A program made the translations under genes and the position numbers. The notes under the pieces were generated by a model. The model was not told the DNA's origin, searched no databases, and saw only the letters and a list, made by a program, of their open reading frames with translations. Positions 8,608 to 16,559 of a stretch of DNA of 64,000 bases are shown piece after piece. The stretch is taken from contig NZ_CP122961.1 in NCBI RefSeq assembly GCF_029854215.1, positions 682,001 through 746,000 of the forward strand. Reading direction: 5' to 3'. Position 1 is the first letter of the stretch, and every line of letters begins with the position of its first letter. Origin of the DNA: Halomonas alkaliantarctica. Its GTDB lineage: Bacteria > Pseudomonadota > Gammaproteobacteria > Pseudomonadales > Halomonadaceae.

Positions 8608-9345
8608 ATGCACTCAGAGAATCCGAAAATAAAGCAGCTCTTTCCATTGGTCACTAAATCCCTTACCAGAGGATTGACATCGTTGGCTAATGGGGGTGGT
8701 AGCTATGAAGCATCCGCTATTGAGATATATGCGCAGGAAGTATTTTCTCGAGTTTTTGAAATTGATAACGCCTTTAAGAACATGTCGATTGCTATCGAGT
8801 GCTTAAAGCAAAAGGAATATCCTGGCTCAAGCTACAGCTTCTCAGAGAATCATGCATTTCATATTGAAAATTTCCTGCTCAGATTAACTGGTGTAGTAGA
8901 TCGGTCATATTTGCTAGCTGGTTCAACAATGTTGATGGAAAATAATAAGATTGAAAAATTAGGTGGAAAACGCAAGGTTTATAAAGAGTTGGAGATTTTT
9001 TCTCCGTGTTCAGTTGAAATTCTAAAAAAGATGGAAGGCGCAATAGATCATTTGCGATATCCGCGGAATAAGGTTGCACACCAAGCAGGTTTTTCAAGTA
9101 AAAATCTGAGCGTACTACAGGCTATAGAAAATTCAGATCCGGAATCTATATCGGTAAGAAAAATTACAGATATAATGTCTTACGAGAAAATTAAAGATGT
9201 AGTTATTGGGGAGTCTGTTGAAAAATACGAGTCCGTGATTCCATCTATGAGTAGCTTAGTAAAAGAGCTGATCGAAAGCCTTTCTTTAGTTTATGACGAC
9301 TTGCTGAAAATGCACACAACCAGTCAAGGCAATAGGATGCAGTAA
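8608..9345 (+). CDS. HEPN-like helical protein paired with TIR gene
   Basis: The 245-residue all-helical protein carries an R-x4-H signature, PRNKVAHQ (around residues 150-157), preceded by a helical segment ending in SFSENHAFHIENFLLRLTG. This is the arrangement of HEPN-type ribonucleases or of the Cthe_2314-like HEPN subgroup. I recognise the motif, not the exact family. The start is chosen at ATG 8608 because GGAG lies 7 nt upstream; an in-frame ATG at 8587 has a weaker site. The TIR gene ends 42 nt upstream and the stop runs directly into an attC-like end, so the two genes appear to share one cassette. An RNase toxin or a regulatory helical partner of the TIR effector are both possible. 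Confidence 0.65.
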   Translation: MHSENPKIKQLFPLVTKSLTRGLTSLANGGGSYEASAIEIYAQEVFSRVFEIDNAFKNMSIAIECLKQKEYPGSSYSFSENHAFHIENFLLRLTGVVDRSYLLAGSTMLMENNKIEKLGGKRKVYKELEIFSPCSVEILKKMEGAIDHLRYPRNKVAHQAGFSSKNLSVLQAIENSDPESISVRKITDIMSYEKIKDVVIGESVEKYESVIPSMSSLVKELIESLSLVYDDLLKMHTTSQGNRMQ

Positions 9346-9373
9346 AACTTCACCGGCGCTTAAGGCGTTAAGG
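9344..9373 (+). repeat. attC-like right end (partial)
   Basis: These thirty bases beginning in the stop codon of the HEPN-like gene match the right half of the site at 7670-7699 at 21 of 30 positions, including AAAACT, CCGG and GCGTTA. It ends in GTTAAGG, close to GTTRRRY. The left half of an attC is not visible, so the site is truncated or degenerate. Confidence 0.45.
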
Positions 9374-9553
9374 TTTAGGTGCTCAATGCTATAATCACAA
9401 ACTGTTCGTCAAGCTTGTGGTATATTTTGGTCACAGTTTAATTAATGTGCGCCTGGTAATCATTGTAAAAGCACTACTGTTTAAATTTAGTGTGACTGAC
9501 AATTCGATGTCCTAATCTTAAAGAGAGTGGATAAGAGAGATCACGTACAAGCT

Positions 9554-10516
9554 ATGAATTTACTCTTCCTCGGCACATCCGCCGGTGTACCCACCAAAAC
9601 AAGAAACGTCTCCGGAATCGCCTTACGAGAGAGCAAAGGCAAAGGCTGGTACCTGATCGATTGTGGTGAGGGCACCCAGCATCAGGTCTTGCATACGAAG
9701 CTGTCGTTCCATTCATTGAAGGCCATCTTTATTACCCACGTGCACGGCGACCACTGCTATGGGCTGCCGGGCATCCTGGCGAGTGCGGGAATGGGTGGCC
9801 GGAAAGCGCCGCTTACCATTGTGGCACCCGCAGGTATCAAGGCGTGGCTGGAGGCCACCTGTGAGGCCACGCAGCTATCTTTACCCTTCTCCCTGGAGTT
9901 TATCGACTCGGACGAGCTGCCCAGCGTTGCGTTTGAAAGCATCGCGGTGTCCACCTTCAGGCTTTCACATCGGGCGCCGTCCTACGCTTATGCGTTTACG
10001 GAGACAAAGGTCGATGCTGCCTTGGACTTGGATAAGTTAGCGCATAAGGGCATTCCGAGAGGGCCTTTGTGGGGGCAGTTGAAGCAAGGGTTTGATGTTG
10101 AGTTTGAGGGTGAGCGGTTAAAAAGCCATGACTACCTAGTCTTCAAGCACAAGCCGAGGAAAGTGGTGATCGCCGGGGACAATGACCAGCCTGACTTGTT
10201 GTTTGAGGCGTGCGCGGGCGCACAGGTGTTGGTGCATGAAGCCACCTACACCGAAGAGATGGCCCAGAAAGCCGGTGATGTCGGGCATAGCTACGCCAAG
10301 CTTGTCGCCGCGTTTGCCGAAACCGTACAGCTTCCCAATCTGGTGCTGACGCACTTTAGCCCCCGTTACCAGCTCAACCCCCAGGCGTCGCCTTCCATCG
10401 AAGACATCCGTAAAGAAGCCCAGTGCGCCTATTCGGGCTCGCTTTACCTGGCGCAGGATTTTGGCGAATACACCCTGGATAAAGCGGGCCACTTTTCTGA
10501 ACTGGCGTACGAATAG
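9554..10516 (+). CDS. rnz: Ribonuclease Z (intact copy)
   Basis: This metallo-beta-lactamase-fold endonuclease trims the 3' ends of tRNA precursors in the cytoplasm. The family start MNLLFLGTSAGVPT is followed by the zinc motif THVHGDHCYG (HxHxDH), then further ligands in GDNDQPD and LTHFSPRY. At 320 residues it has the family's usual length. I start at ATG 9554 because family members begin there; the GTG at 9527 only adds nine residues. The 3' part from the codons for IPRGPLWG onward is about 90% identical to a second partial copy at 19785-20340, whereas the preceding ~85 bp are clearly more diverged, so this gene looks mosaic. Its final 48 bp recur again at 21061-21108. The gene appears functional; its 3' end seems to be an integration site. 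Confidence 0.92.
   Translation: MNLLFLGTSAGVPTKTRNVSGIALRESKGKGWYLIDCGEGTQHQVLHTKLSFHSLKAIFITHVHGDHCYGLPGILASAGMGGRKAPLTIVAPAGIKAWLEATCEATQLSLPFSLEFIDSDELPSVAFESIAVSTFRLSHRAPSYAYAFTETKVDAALDLDKLAHKGIPRGPLWGQLKQGFDVEFEGERLKSHDYLVFKHKPRKVVIAGDNDQPDLLFEACAGAQVLVHEATYTEEMAQKAGDVGHSYAKLVAAFAETVQLPNLVLTHFSPRYQLNPQASPSIEDIRKEAQCAYSGSLYLAQDFGEYTLDKAGHFSELAYE
10469..10516 (+). repeat. rnz 3'-end direct repeat, copy 1
   Basis: These last 16 codons of intact rnz begin TACACCCTGGATAAAGCGGG. The same 48-bp tail, ending in a stop each time, is found at 20293-20340 and 21061-21108. The three copies bracket a ~9.8-kb and a 0.77-kb segment and look like attachment-site duplications left by insertions into the rnz 3' end. 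Confidence 0.7.
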
Positions 10517-10611
10517 GTTGGCCATGTTTCGACCACTCTTGCGAAAACGCGGCTAATGAAAATGGAGTGAGGTCATTCACGTACATAGTTGTTAGAAGTG
10601 TGAATCAGTGC

Positions 10612-11505
10612 TTATTGGAGTAACTCCTTGCCTTTGATTGTTAAACTCTGTTCGTATTCGGCCAAGTGCAGTACAACAGCGTCATACAGTTGGCTGCATA
10701 TGCGATCACTGCTTTTTTTGGGGCTTGCTAAATTTACGTTTAAAGAGGGCAGCCGTGGGAGACAATGCTGGCTATCCAGGCGCCTGAGGGTGGGTGGTAT
10801 CGTTGATTTGGGCAGTGCCGAAACTACAGCTCCGCTTTCCACTGCTGCCACAAGCCCTCCATAGCTGTAGGTTTCGAACTCAACTCTATACTCACGGTCT
10901 GCGCCTTTGAGTGCATTTAGGATGAATTCTCTGTCAGGGCAGCCGTACTCGAATAAAGCGACGGGTAGCGTACTCTGTTTCCAAACGAGCGAACTTCTGG
11001 CGCAAACCCACTCCAATGGTTCAACTCGAATAGGCTCTGCATCGATGTCAGAAGGACAATGCTGAGCCAGAGCAATATCGAATTCCCCGTTTTTAAAGCG
11101 CTTCCAGATATCAGTGCTGAAGCTACAATCCAATGTCACTTGAACATTGGGAAACTGACATTTCCAAAGCTCAAGTAGGCTTGGCAACAGACAAGTTGCG
11201 TAGCAATCTGTGGTGGCGAACCGAATGATCTGGCGATCAGCAAAGCTCTGCGCCAACCATCGCTCAGCCTCATCGTTTGCGTTAATGACCTTTTGTGCCC
11301 TTAGATAGAAGGCATGGCCTTTTTCGGTAAGGGTAACGCCGCTTGGGGTGCGGTAGAGCAGTGGAGCGCCAATCTGGCGTTCAAGCTGCTGAACTTGCCA
11401 ACTGACAGTAGATTGGGCCAGAAAGAGTCGCTCTCCCGCCCGTGAAAAACCGCCCAAATCTGCAACATAGATAAATGTGCGCAGCTGATCCAAGCTCCAT
11501 TTCAT
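10612..11505 (-). CDS. LysR-family transcriptional regulator
   Basis: The 297-residue LTTR has an N-terminal helix-turn-helix (residues 1-65; LDQLRTFIYVADLGGFSRAG and STVSWQVQQLE) and a periplasmic-binding-like effector domain (~90-295). It is divergent from a Rieske oxygenase-MFS gene pair, the usual position of an LTTR that activates its neighbours in response to the oxygenase substrate. A palindrome with the ATC-N9-GAT form of an LTTR site lies in the intergenic region at 11598-11616. Base composition is lower in GC than the core genome, in keeping with the surrounding island. The inducer cannot be read from the sequence. Confidence 0.9.
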   Translation of the reverse strand: MKWSLDQLRTFIYVADLGGFSRAGERLFLAQSTVSWQVQQLERQIGAPLLYRTPSGVTLTEKGHAFYLRAQKVINANDEAERWLAQSFADRQIIRFATTDCYATCLLPSLLELWKCQFPNVQVTLDCSFSTDIWKRFKNGEFDIALAQHCPSDIDAEPIRVEPLEWVCARSSLVWKQSTLPVALFEYGCPDREFILNALKGADREYRVEFETYSYGGLVAAVESGAVVSALPKSTIPPTLRRLDSQHCLPRLPSLNVNLASPKKSSDRICSQLYDAVVLHLAEYEQSLTIKGKELLQ

Positions 11506-11597
11506 TGTGGTACCTCTTACCGTCGGATCGTCTTATTCGCCATGTATGTTGATGAATTGAAGTGGCGACCGAGTGATGTAAAAAGGGCTCTGATCCA

Positions 11598-11616
11598 GTA
11601 TCGAATTAATTGATAC
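11598..11616. promoter_or_regulatory. Candidate LysR-type operator
   Basis: GTATCGAATTAATTGATAC contains ATC-N9-GAT flanked by further inverted bases, the classic LTTR recognition form. It lies between the divergent lysR and Rieske genes, 90 nt before the chosen oxygenase start, and overlaps an in-frame TTG at 11610, which argues against that codon as the start. Confidence 0.55.
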
Positions 11617-11705
11617 CCCTCAGCAAATATTTCCGTTTCCAATTATCCCATGTCGCTTTGTACGCTCAGACCACTTGTTCTGAAAGCAAACACGTGGATA
11701 CAAAT

Positions 11706-12860
11706 ATGACAGATACGAATAGTTCCTACCGCACTGGCGTTCAGGATGGGTGCGATAAAACAGACCTCTCAAAAATGCTCCGGCCTGAATGCTATATAGA
11801 TGACCACTGGTTTGAACGAGAACTACAGACCATTCATTTTCCAGCCTGGCATTTTGCCTGCCTTTCGACTGCTCTCCCTAACGTTGGAAGTTTTGTATGC
11901 CGTCGGTTTTTGGAACGAAGTGTCATCGTTGTTCGTAGTGAAGACGGTATTATCCGAGCCTTTCTAAACACGTGTAGACATCGTGGGGCTCCTTTAACGA
12001 GCGAAAGCTGCGGAAAGAATGCGCACTTTAGATGCCCTTTTCACAAGTGGTCTTACGACACATTCGGCAATTTGACGAGCGCTCCCGGCTTAAGTGGGAG
12101 CGTGAAAAGAAGTGATCTTAAAAAGTTAAATCTAAATCTGGTTCCAGTTCAATGTGAAGCTGTAGCTGGTTTGGTATTCATTAATCTTAATGAAGAAAAC
12201 GAGATGCCGCTTGAGGTCTATCTAGGCAACTACATAGATAAGGTGGCTCTACCACACCAAACTCAGAGAATGCATTGTGTTCAAGAAAAGTCCTATGCAT
12301 TAACGACAAATTGGAAGTTATACATTGAAGTAGATATGGAGACTCTCCATACCAACTTCATACACAGTCGCTCGATTGGTAGCCAGCCAGTTAAGCCGGT
12401 AGAACATGATCGCAACTGGTTTGGTGTTTATCATCAGAACTCTCTTTCTCCAGCATTATTTCCTGAAAAACGTAACCTCGCCTTTCCAGCTCCCCGTGAC
12501 GTTATCGGCGAAGCAGCAGAAGGCACCCATTTCAGCGTCATTCTTCCAGGTTTTTTCATTGTAACTGCACCCGAAGTTATGTGGTGGATTCAGAAGACGC
12601 CAATCTCCGCTACTCGCACAAGCGTCAATGTTGGTTACGCATTTCATGATGAAACCTTGGCGAGGCATGACTTTAACGAGATCGCGCCACACTATTTCGA
12701 ACGCCTTGATCAAGTAATTCTAGAGGATGACCAGATTTGTGAATACCAACTGGAAGGATTGAACAATCGTGTGCAAGGGCATTACACACCAGTTGAACCT
12801 GTCGCCGCCTACTTTTCGGGGCTAATCGAAACATTGCTCCTGGAGGCGGGGTATGAATAG
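11706..12860 (+). CDS. Rieske non-haem iron oxygenase, large subunit
   Basis: This is an oxygenase component of a ring-hydroxylating or choline/carnitine-monooxygenase-like system. The Rieske [2Fe-2S] ligands are visible as CRHRGAPL and, 18 residues on, CPFHKWSY (C-x-H...C-x2-H, near residues 94-115). The mononuclear iron site follows as ETLHTNFIH (H-x4-H) around residue 219, with a downstream acidic residue in LEDDQICEYQ. No reductase or ferredoxin gene is near, so electrons must come from a partner encoded elsewhere. The start is placed at ATG 11706; the longer in-frame start at 11610 falls in the LysR palindrome. The stop overlaps the MFS gene by 8 nt, implying an operon in which the transporter imports the substrate. 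Substrate unknown. Confidence 0.85.
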   Translation: MTDTNSSYRTGVQDGCDKTDLSKMLRPECYIDDHWFERELQTIHFPAWHFACLSTALPNVGSFVCRRFLERSVIVVRSEDGIIRAFLNTCRHRGAPLTSESCGKNAHFRCPFHKWSYDTFGNLTSAPGLSGSVKRSDLKKLNLNLVPVQCEAVAGLVFINLNEENEMPLEVYLGNYIDKVALPHQTQRMHCVQEKSYALTTNWKLYIEVDMETLHTNFIHSRSIGSQPVKPVEHDRNWFGVYHQNSLSPALFPEKRNLAFPAPRDVIGEAAEGTHFSVILPGFFIVTAPEVMWWIQKTPISATRTSVNVGYAFHDETLARHDFNEIAPHYFERLDQVILEDDQICEYQLEGLNNRVQGHYTPVEPVAAYFSGLIETLLLEAGYE

Positions 12861-14148
12861 CACGGATACCGTTATGGGTAAGCGCCTGCGGATGCCAATA
12901 GCTTGGCTCAAGTGGGGAGGCTGGTGCTTACTCATTAGCATCTTCATGAGTGGTTTTTTTTTCCGCTTTGCCCCCTCGACCCTTTCAGGGAGTATGCAAC
13001 AAGAGCTTCGCTTGACAGCTACGACACTCGGCATTGTGGCATCAATGCATTTCTGGGTTTATACGCTGATGCAGGTGCCCGCTGGCATTTTTACTGACTC
13101 GGTGGGGATACGGAAGGGTGGCATTATCGGCGGTATAGTAACGGCGATAGGTGCTTTTTCCTTTGGTTTTGCGCCGAATCTTGTCGTTTTGCTTGTGGGG
13201 TCAGCGTTATTGGGGCTGGGCCTGTCAGCTGTATTTGTCGCCCTGATGAGTTACAACGCTACTTGGTTTTCCCCAGAGCGCCATTCCCTTGTTATGGGCA
13301 CAACCATGCTACTGGCTGCGCTAGGAAGCGTAATAGCGCAGACCCCGACAGCGTATTTGTTGCATTGGTTCAACTGGAGAGAAGTCGTCCTTTTCTTCGC
13401 AGCCTTAACCTTATTGGCCACTGCATGTCTGCTTTTTTTCTGTAAAGACGACCCAGCACCAAAGCGGATACGTGACTCGAAAGCCAAGACGACTGTGCAT
13501 CCAATACTGCGCGGAAATCGATATGTCTTTAGAGAGCGCCAGGTATGGTTACTATTTGTTTGTGTCGCGGCTACCAACGGAACCTTGTATGCATTTTTAG
13601 GGCTATGGGCTGTACCGCTATTGACCGATGGATTCAGCATCCAACCAGCGCAAGCAGCACAATATGCCACCGTTGCTTTAACGGTGTATGGTTTGAGCTC
13701 TTTATTTTGGGGGTGGATCGCTGACCGGATTGGGGCGAAGAAACCCATCATTGTTGTGACGGCTATGTTATCCGTCGCGGTATGGGCGCTTATGGCGTTT
13801 GCAGAGTGGGAGCCTGGCGGAGTGGCAATGGCACTGTTTGTACTTTTAGGACTCTCTGGCGGGCCGGTCGGGGTCATTTTTGCGGCTACCAAAGAGTCAG
13901 TCGCCTTGGCGAATGTTGGCTTTGCGACTGCTCTCGTTAATATGGGTGCCTTCCTGACCGCTGCTTTGGTTCAATCAGGTTTTGGGATCATTCTTGATAG
14001 CGTCTCTGCTGCTGACCCCGAAACTGTTCCAAGCCTTCAGAGCTATCAACTCGCGTTGATTCTACCCTTAACTATAAGCGGCTTGGGAGTAGTGGCATCC
14101 TTGCTGTTGAAAGAACGGAGCCTAGCGAATGAGAAGCTAAATGAGTGA
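12853..14148 (+). CDS. MFS transporter
   Basis: The 431-residue inner-membrane protein has 12 predicted hydrophobic segments and major-facilitator signatures: GIFTDSVGIRKGG after segment 2 and WGWIADRIGAKKP after segment 8. Such carriers usually import nitrate, sugars or organic acids with protons. It overlaps the Rieske oxygenase gene and lies downstream of it under the likely control of the divergent LysR protein, so it probably takes up the oxygenase substrate or a related compound. The ORF has full family length and appears intact. Confidence 0.88.
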   Translation: MNSTDTVMGKRLRMPIAWLKWGGWCLLISIFMSGFFFRFAPSTLSGSMQQELRLTATTLGIVASMHFWVYTLMQVPAGIFTDSVGIRKGGIIGGIVTAIGAFSFGFAPNLVVLLVGSALLGLGLSAVFVALMSYNATWFSPERHSLVMGTTMLLAALGSVIAQTPTAYLLHWFNWREVVLFFAALTLLATACLLFFCKDDPAPKRIRDSKAKTTVHPILRGNRYVFRERQVWLLFVCVAATNGTLYAFLGLWAVPLLTDGFSIQPAQAAQYATVALTVYGLSSLFWGWIADRIGAKKPIIVVTAMLSVAVWALMAFAEWEPGGVAMALFVLLGLSGGPVGVIFAATKESVALANVGFATALVNMGAFLTAALVQSGFGIILDSVSAADPETVPSLQSYQLALILPLTISGLGVVASLLLKERSLANEKLNE

Positions 14149-14474
14149 CGAGATAGTGTGTTCTGATGCTGCTATAAGGGCGATGCACTACACAGGTGAT
14201 GGTATTCCTCAAGATTACAGTGAGGCTATTTAACCCAGTTTCTCTTGGTTTGGTATGTGCCTTAGGTGAAGAGGGACTTACATCGTGTTATGGGATAGTC
14301 ACTGCAAATGTTCGTCGAACAGTTTAACTCAATTGCTAGAAAAGCAGCGAAGGCTAAAGCAGCAGTAGTTTGTGTGGGGAAAAGTAGCAAAACATCCAGG
14401 CATACGAATTTAGACTATGCTGGAAAAGCTAGTTTTTCTTAACGTTGCATCCTGTTTCTCAAGGATACAGTGAT
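14149..14474 (+). other. Degenerate stretch with gene relics
   Basis: There is no intact gene here. A Sel1-repeat relic lies at 14165-14233 (separate entry). A 44-codon open frame at 14308-14442 starts with ATG but has no ribosome site and no recognisable domain. The rest holds nothing I can name. Confidence 0.5.
14165..14233 (+). pseudogene. Sel1-like repeat relic
   Basis: Twenty-two codons before a stop read as a near-perfect Sel1 repeat half (AMHYTGDGIPQDYSEA). No start or upstream repeats survive, so this is the 3' remnant of a Sel1/TPR-like gene left in the island. Confidence 0.5.
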
Positions 14475-15300
14475 ATGAGCCTAGAAATAACAATGATTGT
14501 ATTGCTCGCTGCTATCTTTAACGCAAGCTGGAATGCGATCGTTAAAGTGAGTGGCGACAGGATCGCCGTCATGGCGGTGATTACCTTATTGGGCAGTCTA
14601 GTTTCTGTATTCGCCTTGCCTTTCGTGGCACTCCCCGATTCTGCCAGTTGGCCGCTGCTTGGCTTGGCCATCTTGATTCATACCGCATATCACTTTTGCC
14701 TGCCCATGGCTTACCACTATGGCGATTTCGGTCAGGTGTATCCCATAGCGCGTGGATCGGCGCCATTACTTGTTACCCTTGGCGCAGCCGCATTCGCTGG
14801 CGAAATGTTGGGGATGCTACCGCTGTTTGGTGTGCTGTTTCTTGGCGTTGGCGTGATGTCCCTTTCATTCGATACCCATGCCGGTATTACCAGAAACCCC
14901 CGCGCCATACTTCTTGCTCTTGGTACGGGCGCCCTGATTGCCTCCTACACGCTGGTAGGTGGCCTCGGTGCTCGGCTTTGCGGTTTTATTGACCCTCGGC
15001 AACGGCTTGCTGACGTTTGCGATTGCTCTGACATGGAAAGCCAAGGAGATAAAAAGAGTTATATCCAGCAATTTGGCACCCGCCGTTGTTGGCGGTGGAA
15101 TGCAGGTCGGTGCGTATTGGATCGTTATCTGGGCCATGGCCTACGCTCCTCTCGGCATGGTATCGGCTCTACGAGAAACCAGCGTACTTTTCGCGGCGCT
15201 GATTTCCACTCTCATTCTGAAAGAGGGCTTCGGCGTATGGCGGTTTGTTTCTTCAGGCCTGATCGCTTGCGGCATTGCTTTGTCACGCTACAAGCCTTAA
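14475..15300 (+). pseudogene. EamA/DMT-family transporter, frameshifted
   Basis: From ATG 14475 the frame encodes the first five or so membrane segments of an EamA-type drug/metabolite exporter (IFNASWNAIVKVSGDR, then alternating hydrophobic helices) up to about residue 165. A second frame then continues from about 14960 to 15300 with the family's C-terminal half (GNGLLTFAIALTWKAKE, WAMAYAPLGMVSALRETSVL). The two frames together give about the usual 280 residues, so a single indel near 14960-14990 has broken the gene. The first frame runs on into nonsense to 15338. A sequencing error could mimic this, but neighbouring genes are also decayed. Confidence 0.75.
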
Positions 15301-15333
15301 TAAAACCCTCAAGAGAACCCGCTTGTTATTGGC

Positions 15334-15403
15334 TGTAAAACTTCAATAAACGCGCGGCGCATTGATTGAAGTTTTGCAGTGGCGCGCAGAATCACTGTCA
15401 GGC
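15334..15403 (+). repeat. Hairpin element B ending in GTCAGGC (attC-like right end)
   Basis: AAAACTTCAAT (15337-15347) pairs perfectly with ATTGAAGTTTT (15365-15375), extended by T-G and G-C flanks. AATCACTGTCAGGC follows at 15390-15403, matching the tail of element A (AATCACTGTTAGGT) at 12 of 14 bases. The downstream reading frame begins 12 nt later. This is the second member of the family described at 6574 and 18151. Confidence 0.6.
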
Positions 15404-15414
15404 GTGATATTGAG

Positions 15415-15974
15415 ATGAGACTCCCAGAATTTGCTACCCATTACTATTTACCTGAGGTTCGCCCATTTCGGAGTCTCTCCGAACTTCCAGCGGGCTCAGA
15501 ATATCCAGTCTTTTTAGATCTTCTGACACGCGTCATCAGCGTGATCCCGTCTATCGACAGTGCTACGGCAGGAACTACATTGAAGTTCGCAGCAAGGTTG
15601 AAGCTCGGCTGCGTGAACTTTTCGTTGCGCGAGGTGGTAAGTCTCGCTGTCGTCATCCCTATTATCTCGTACTTGGAGAATCTCCTTGGTTTGGTGATTT
15701 GAACGCAGACCAAAGTGAGCTAAAAATACCTCTATCGGAGCTTGACCCTGAAACAACGTCCTTGACCTATCCGGATAGCTTTATTGCGTTATCCCGAGAC
15801 GATAAGCCTTACTTCAATCAAGTGTTTTTGCTTAGCGAGATGAGCGAGCTCGTTGAGCGGTTTGGAGTTCCTGACAATAACCATGTTGTTCCTTATGAGC
15901 GATATTGGGAAACTGACTTTGAGCTTTATATTGAGGTGCAACTTTGGGACATTCCACCTGGATTCAAAGCATAA
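15415..15974 (+). pseudogene. Unrecognised cassette protein, frameshifted near 15515
   Basis: ATG 15415 opens a frame encoding MRLPEFATHYYLPEVRPFRS and continuing to about 15510. From about 15513 a second frame takes over with protein-like sequence (YRQCYGRNYIEVRSKVEARL, GKSRCRHPYYLVLGESPWFG) and runs to the stop at 15972-15974. A one-base deletion at 15505-15525 would join them into a ~187-residue soluble protein ending in YWETDFELYIEVQLW. I do not know the family. Its stop codon lies inside the left core of an attC-like site, as is typical of cassette genes, and a hairpin element lies just upstream. It is therefore one cassette-like unit with a broken gene. Confidence 0.6.
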
Positions 15975-16053
15975 CAAGGCCAGTCCCGGCGACGTCTATT
16001 ACATTGCGGCTTCGCCTCCATTTCGTAACCACGCATGCTGAACGATGTTAGAC
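15969..16053 (+). repeat. attC-like site upstream of GNAT gene
   Basis: GCATAAC-AAGGCC at the left resembles R''-L'', a GGCTTCGCC mini-hairpin is central, and TGAACGATGTTAGAC ends the site, with GTTAGAC an exact match to GTTRRRY. It begins in the stop of the upstream frame and ends 2 nt before the next ATG, which is cassette spacing. The central arms are short, so degeneration is possible. Confidence 0.5.
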
Positions 16054-16055
16054 AT

Positions 16056-16553
16056 ATGAAAACAACTCTGCGAACACCCAAAAAAGCCGATTATGAGGCT
16101 ATTGCGACTTGGATCAGTGATGAGAAAGCCTGTTCTCGCTGGGCTGGCCCTTCCGTGCCATTTCCCTTCGTTTCAGAAAACTTGCCTGAGTTACTCGCCG
16201 TAGAGGGATGCTCAAGTTATTGTTTATCCGGTATCCATAACAACTGCGTCGGTTTTGGCCAGTTCTGGCCCGGAAAGCTGGGTGCTGTGCATATCGGTAG
16301 GATTATTATTTCGCCTGAAGCAAGAGGAAATGGCGCAGGCCGCTTGCTTTGCGAAAAGCTCATCGAAAAGGCCAAGCAATCCACTGGCGCATCGACGGTT
16401 ACGCTGCGCGTCTATCGAGATAACCATGCTGCTTGTTCTTTGTATTCAAGCCTTGGCTTCTTTGTTATCGAGTCTGAGTCTACATATGACTTATTGTTCA
16501 TGAGTACAACCGACATCCCCCCTTTCTCAGCAGCATCCGGGTTTAGAGTCTGA
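16056..16553 (+). CDS. GNAT-family N-acetyltransferase
   Basis: The 165-residue GNAT enzyme would transfer an acetyl group from acetyl-CoA to an amine. The acetyl-CoA loop is visible as SPEARGNGAGRLL (R/Q-x-x-G-x-G/A) around residue 96, followed by VTLRVYRDNHAACSLYSSLGF, the standard motif-B strand and helix. The start is ATG 16056; an in-frame ATG at 16035 falls inside the attC-like site and is rejected. No separate ribosome site is visible, and expression may depend on upstream transcription, as for cassette genes. The acceptor (antibiotic, peptide or small metabolite) cannot be told. An IS3-family remnant begins right after the stop. Confidence 0.85.
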   Translation: MKTTLRTPKKADYEAIATWISDEKACSRWAGPSVPFPFVSENLPELLAVEGCSSYCLSGIHNNCVGFGQFWPGKLGAVHIGRIIISPEARGNGAGRLLCEKLIEKAKQSTGASTVTLRVYRDNHAACSLYSSLGFFVIESESTYDLLFMSTTDIPPFSAASGFRV

Positions 16554-16559
16554 AGTTAC

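Noticed and set aside
9527..9553. GTG start for rnz
   Set aside because: Family members begin at the Met at 9554; the added residues do not match.
14308..14442. 44-codon gene upstream of the DMT transporter
   Set aside because: No ribosome site, low-complexity Lys/Ala/Ser sequence, surrounded by relics.
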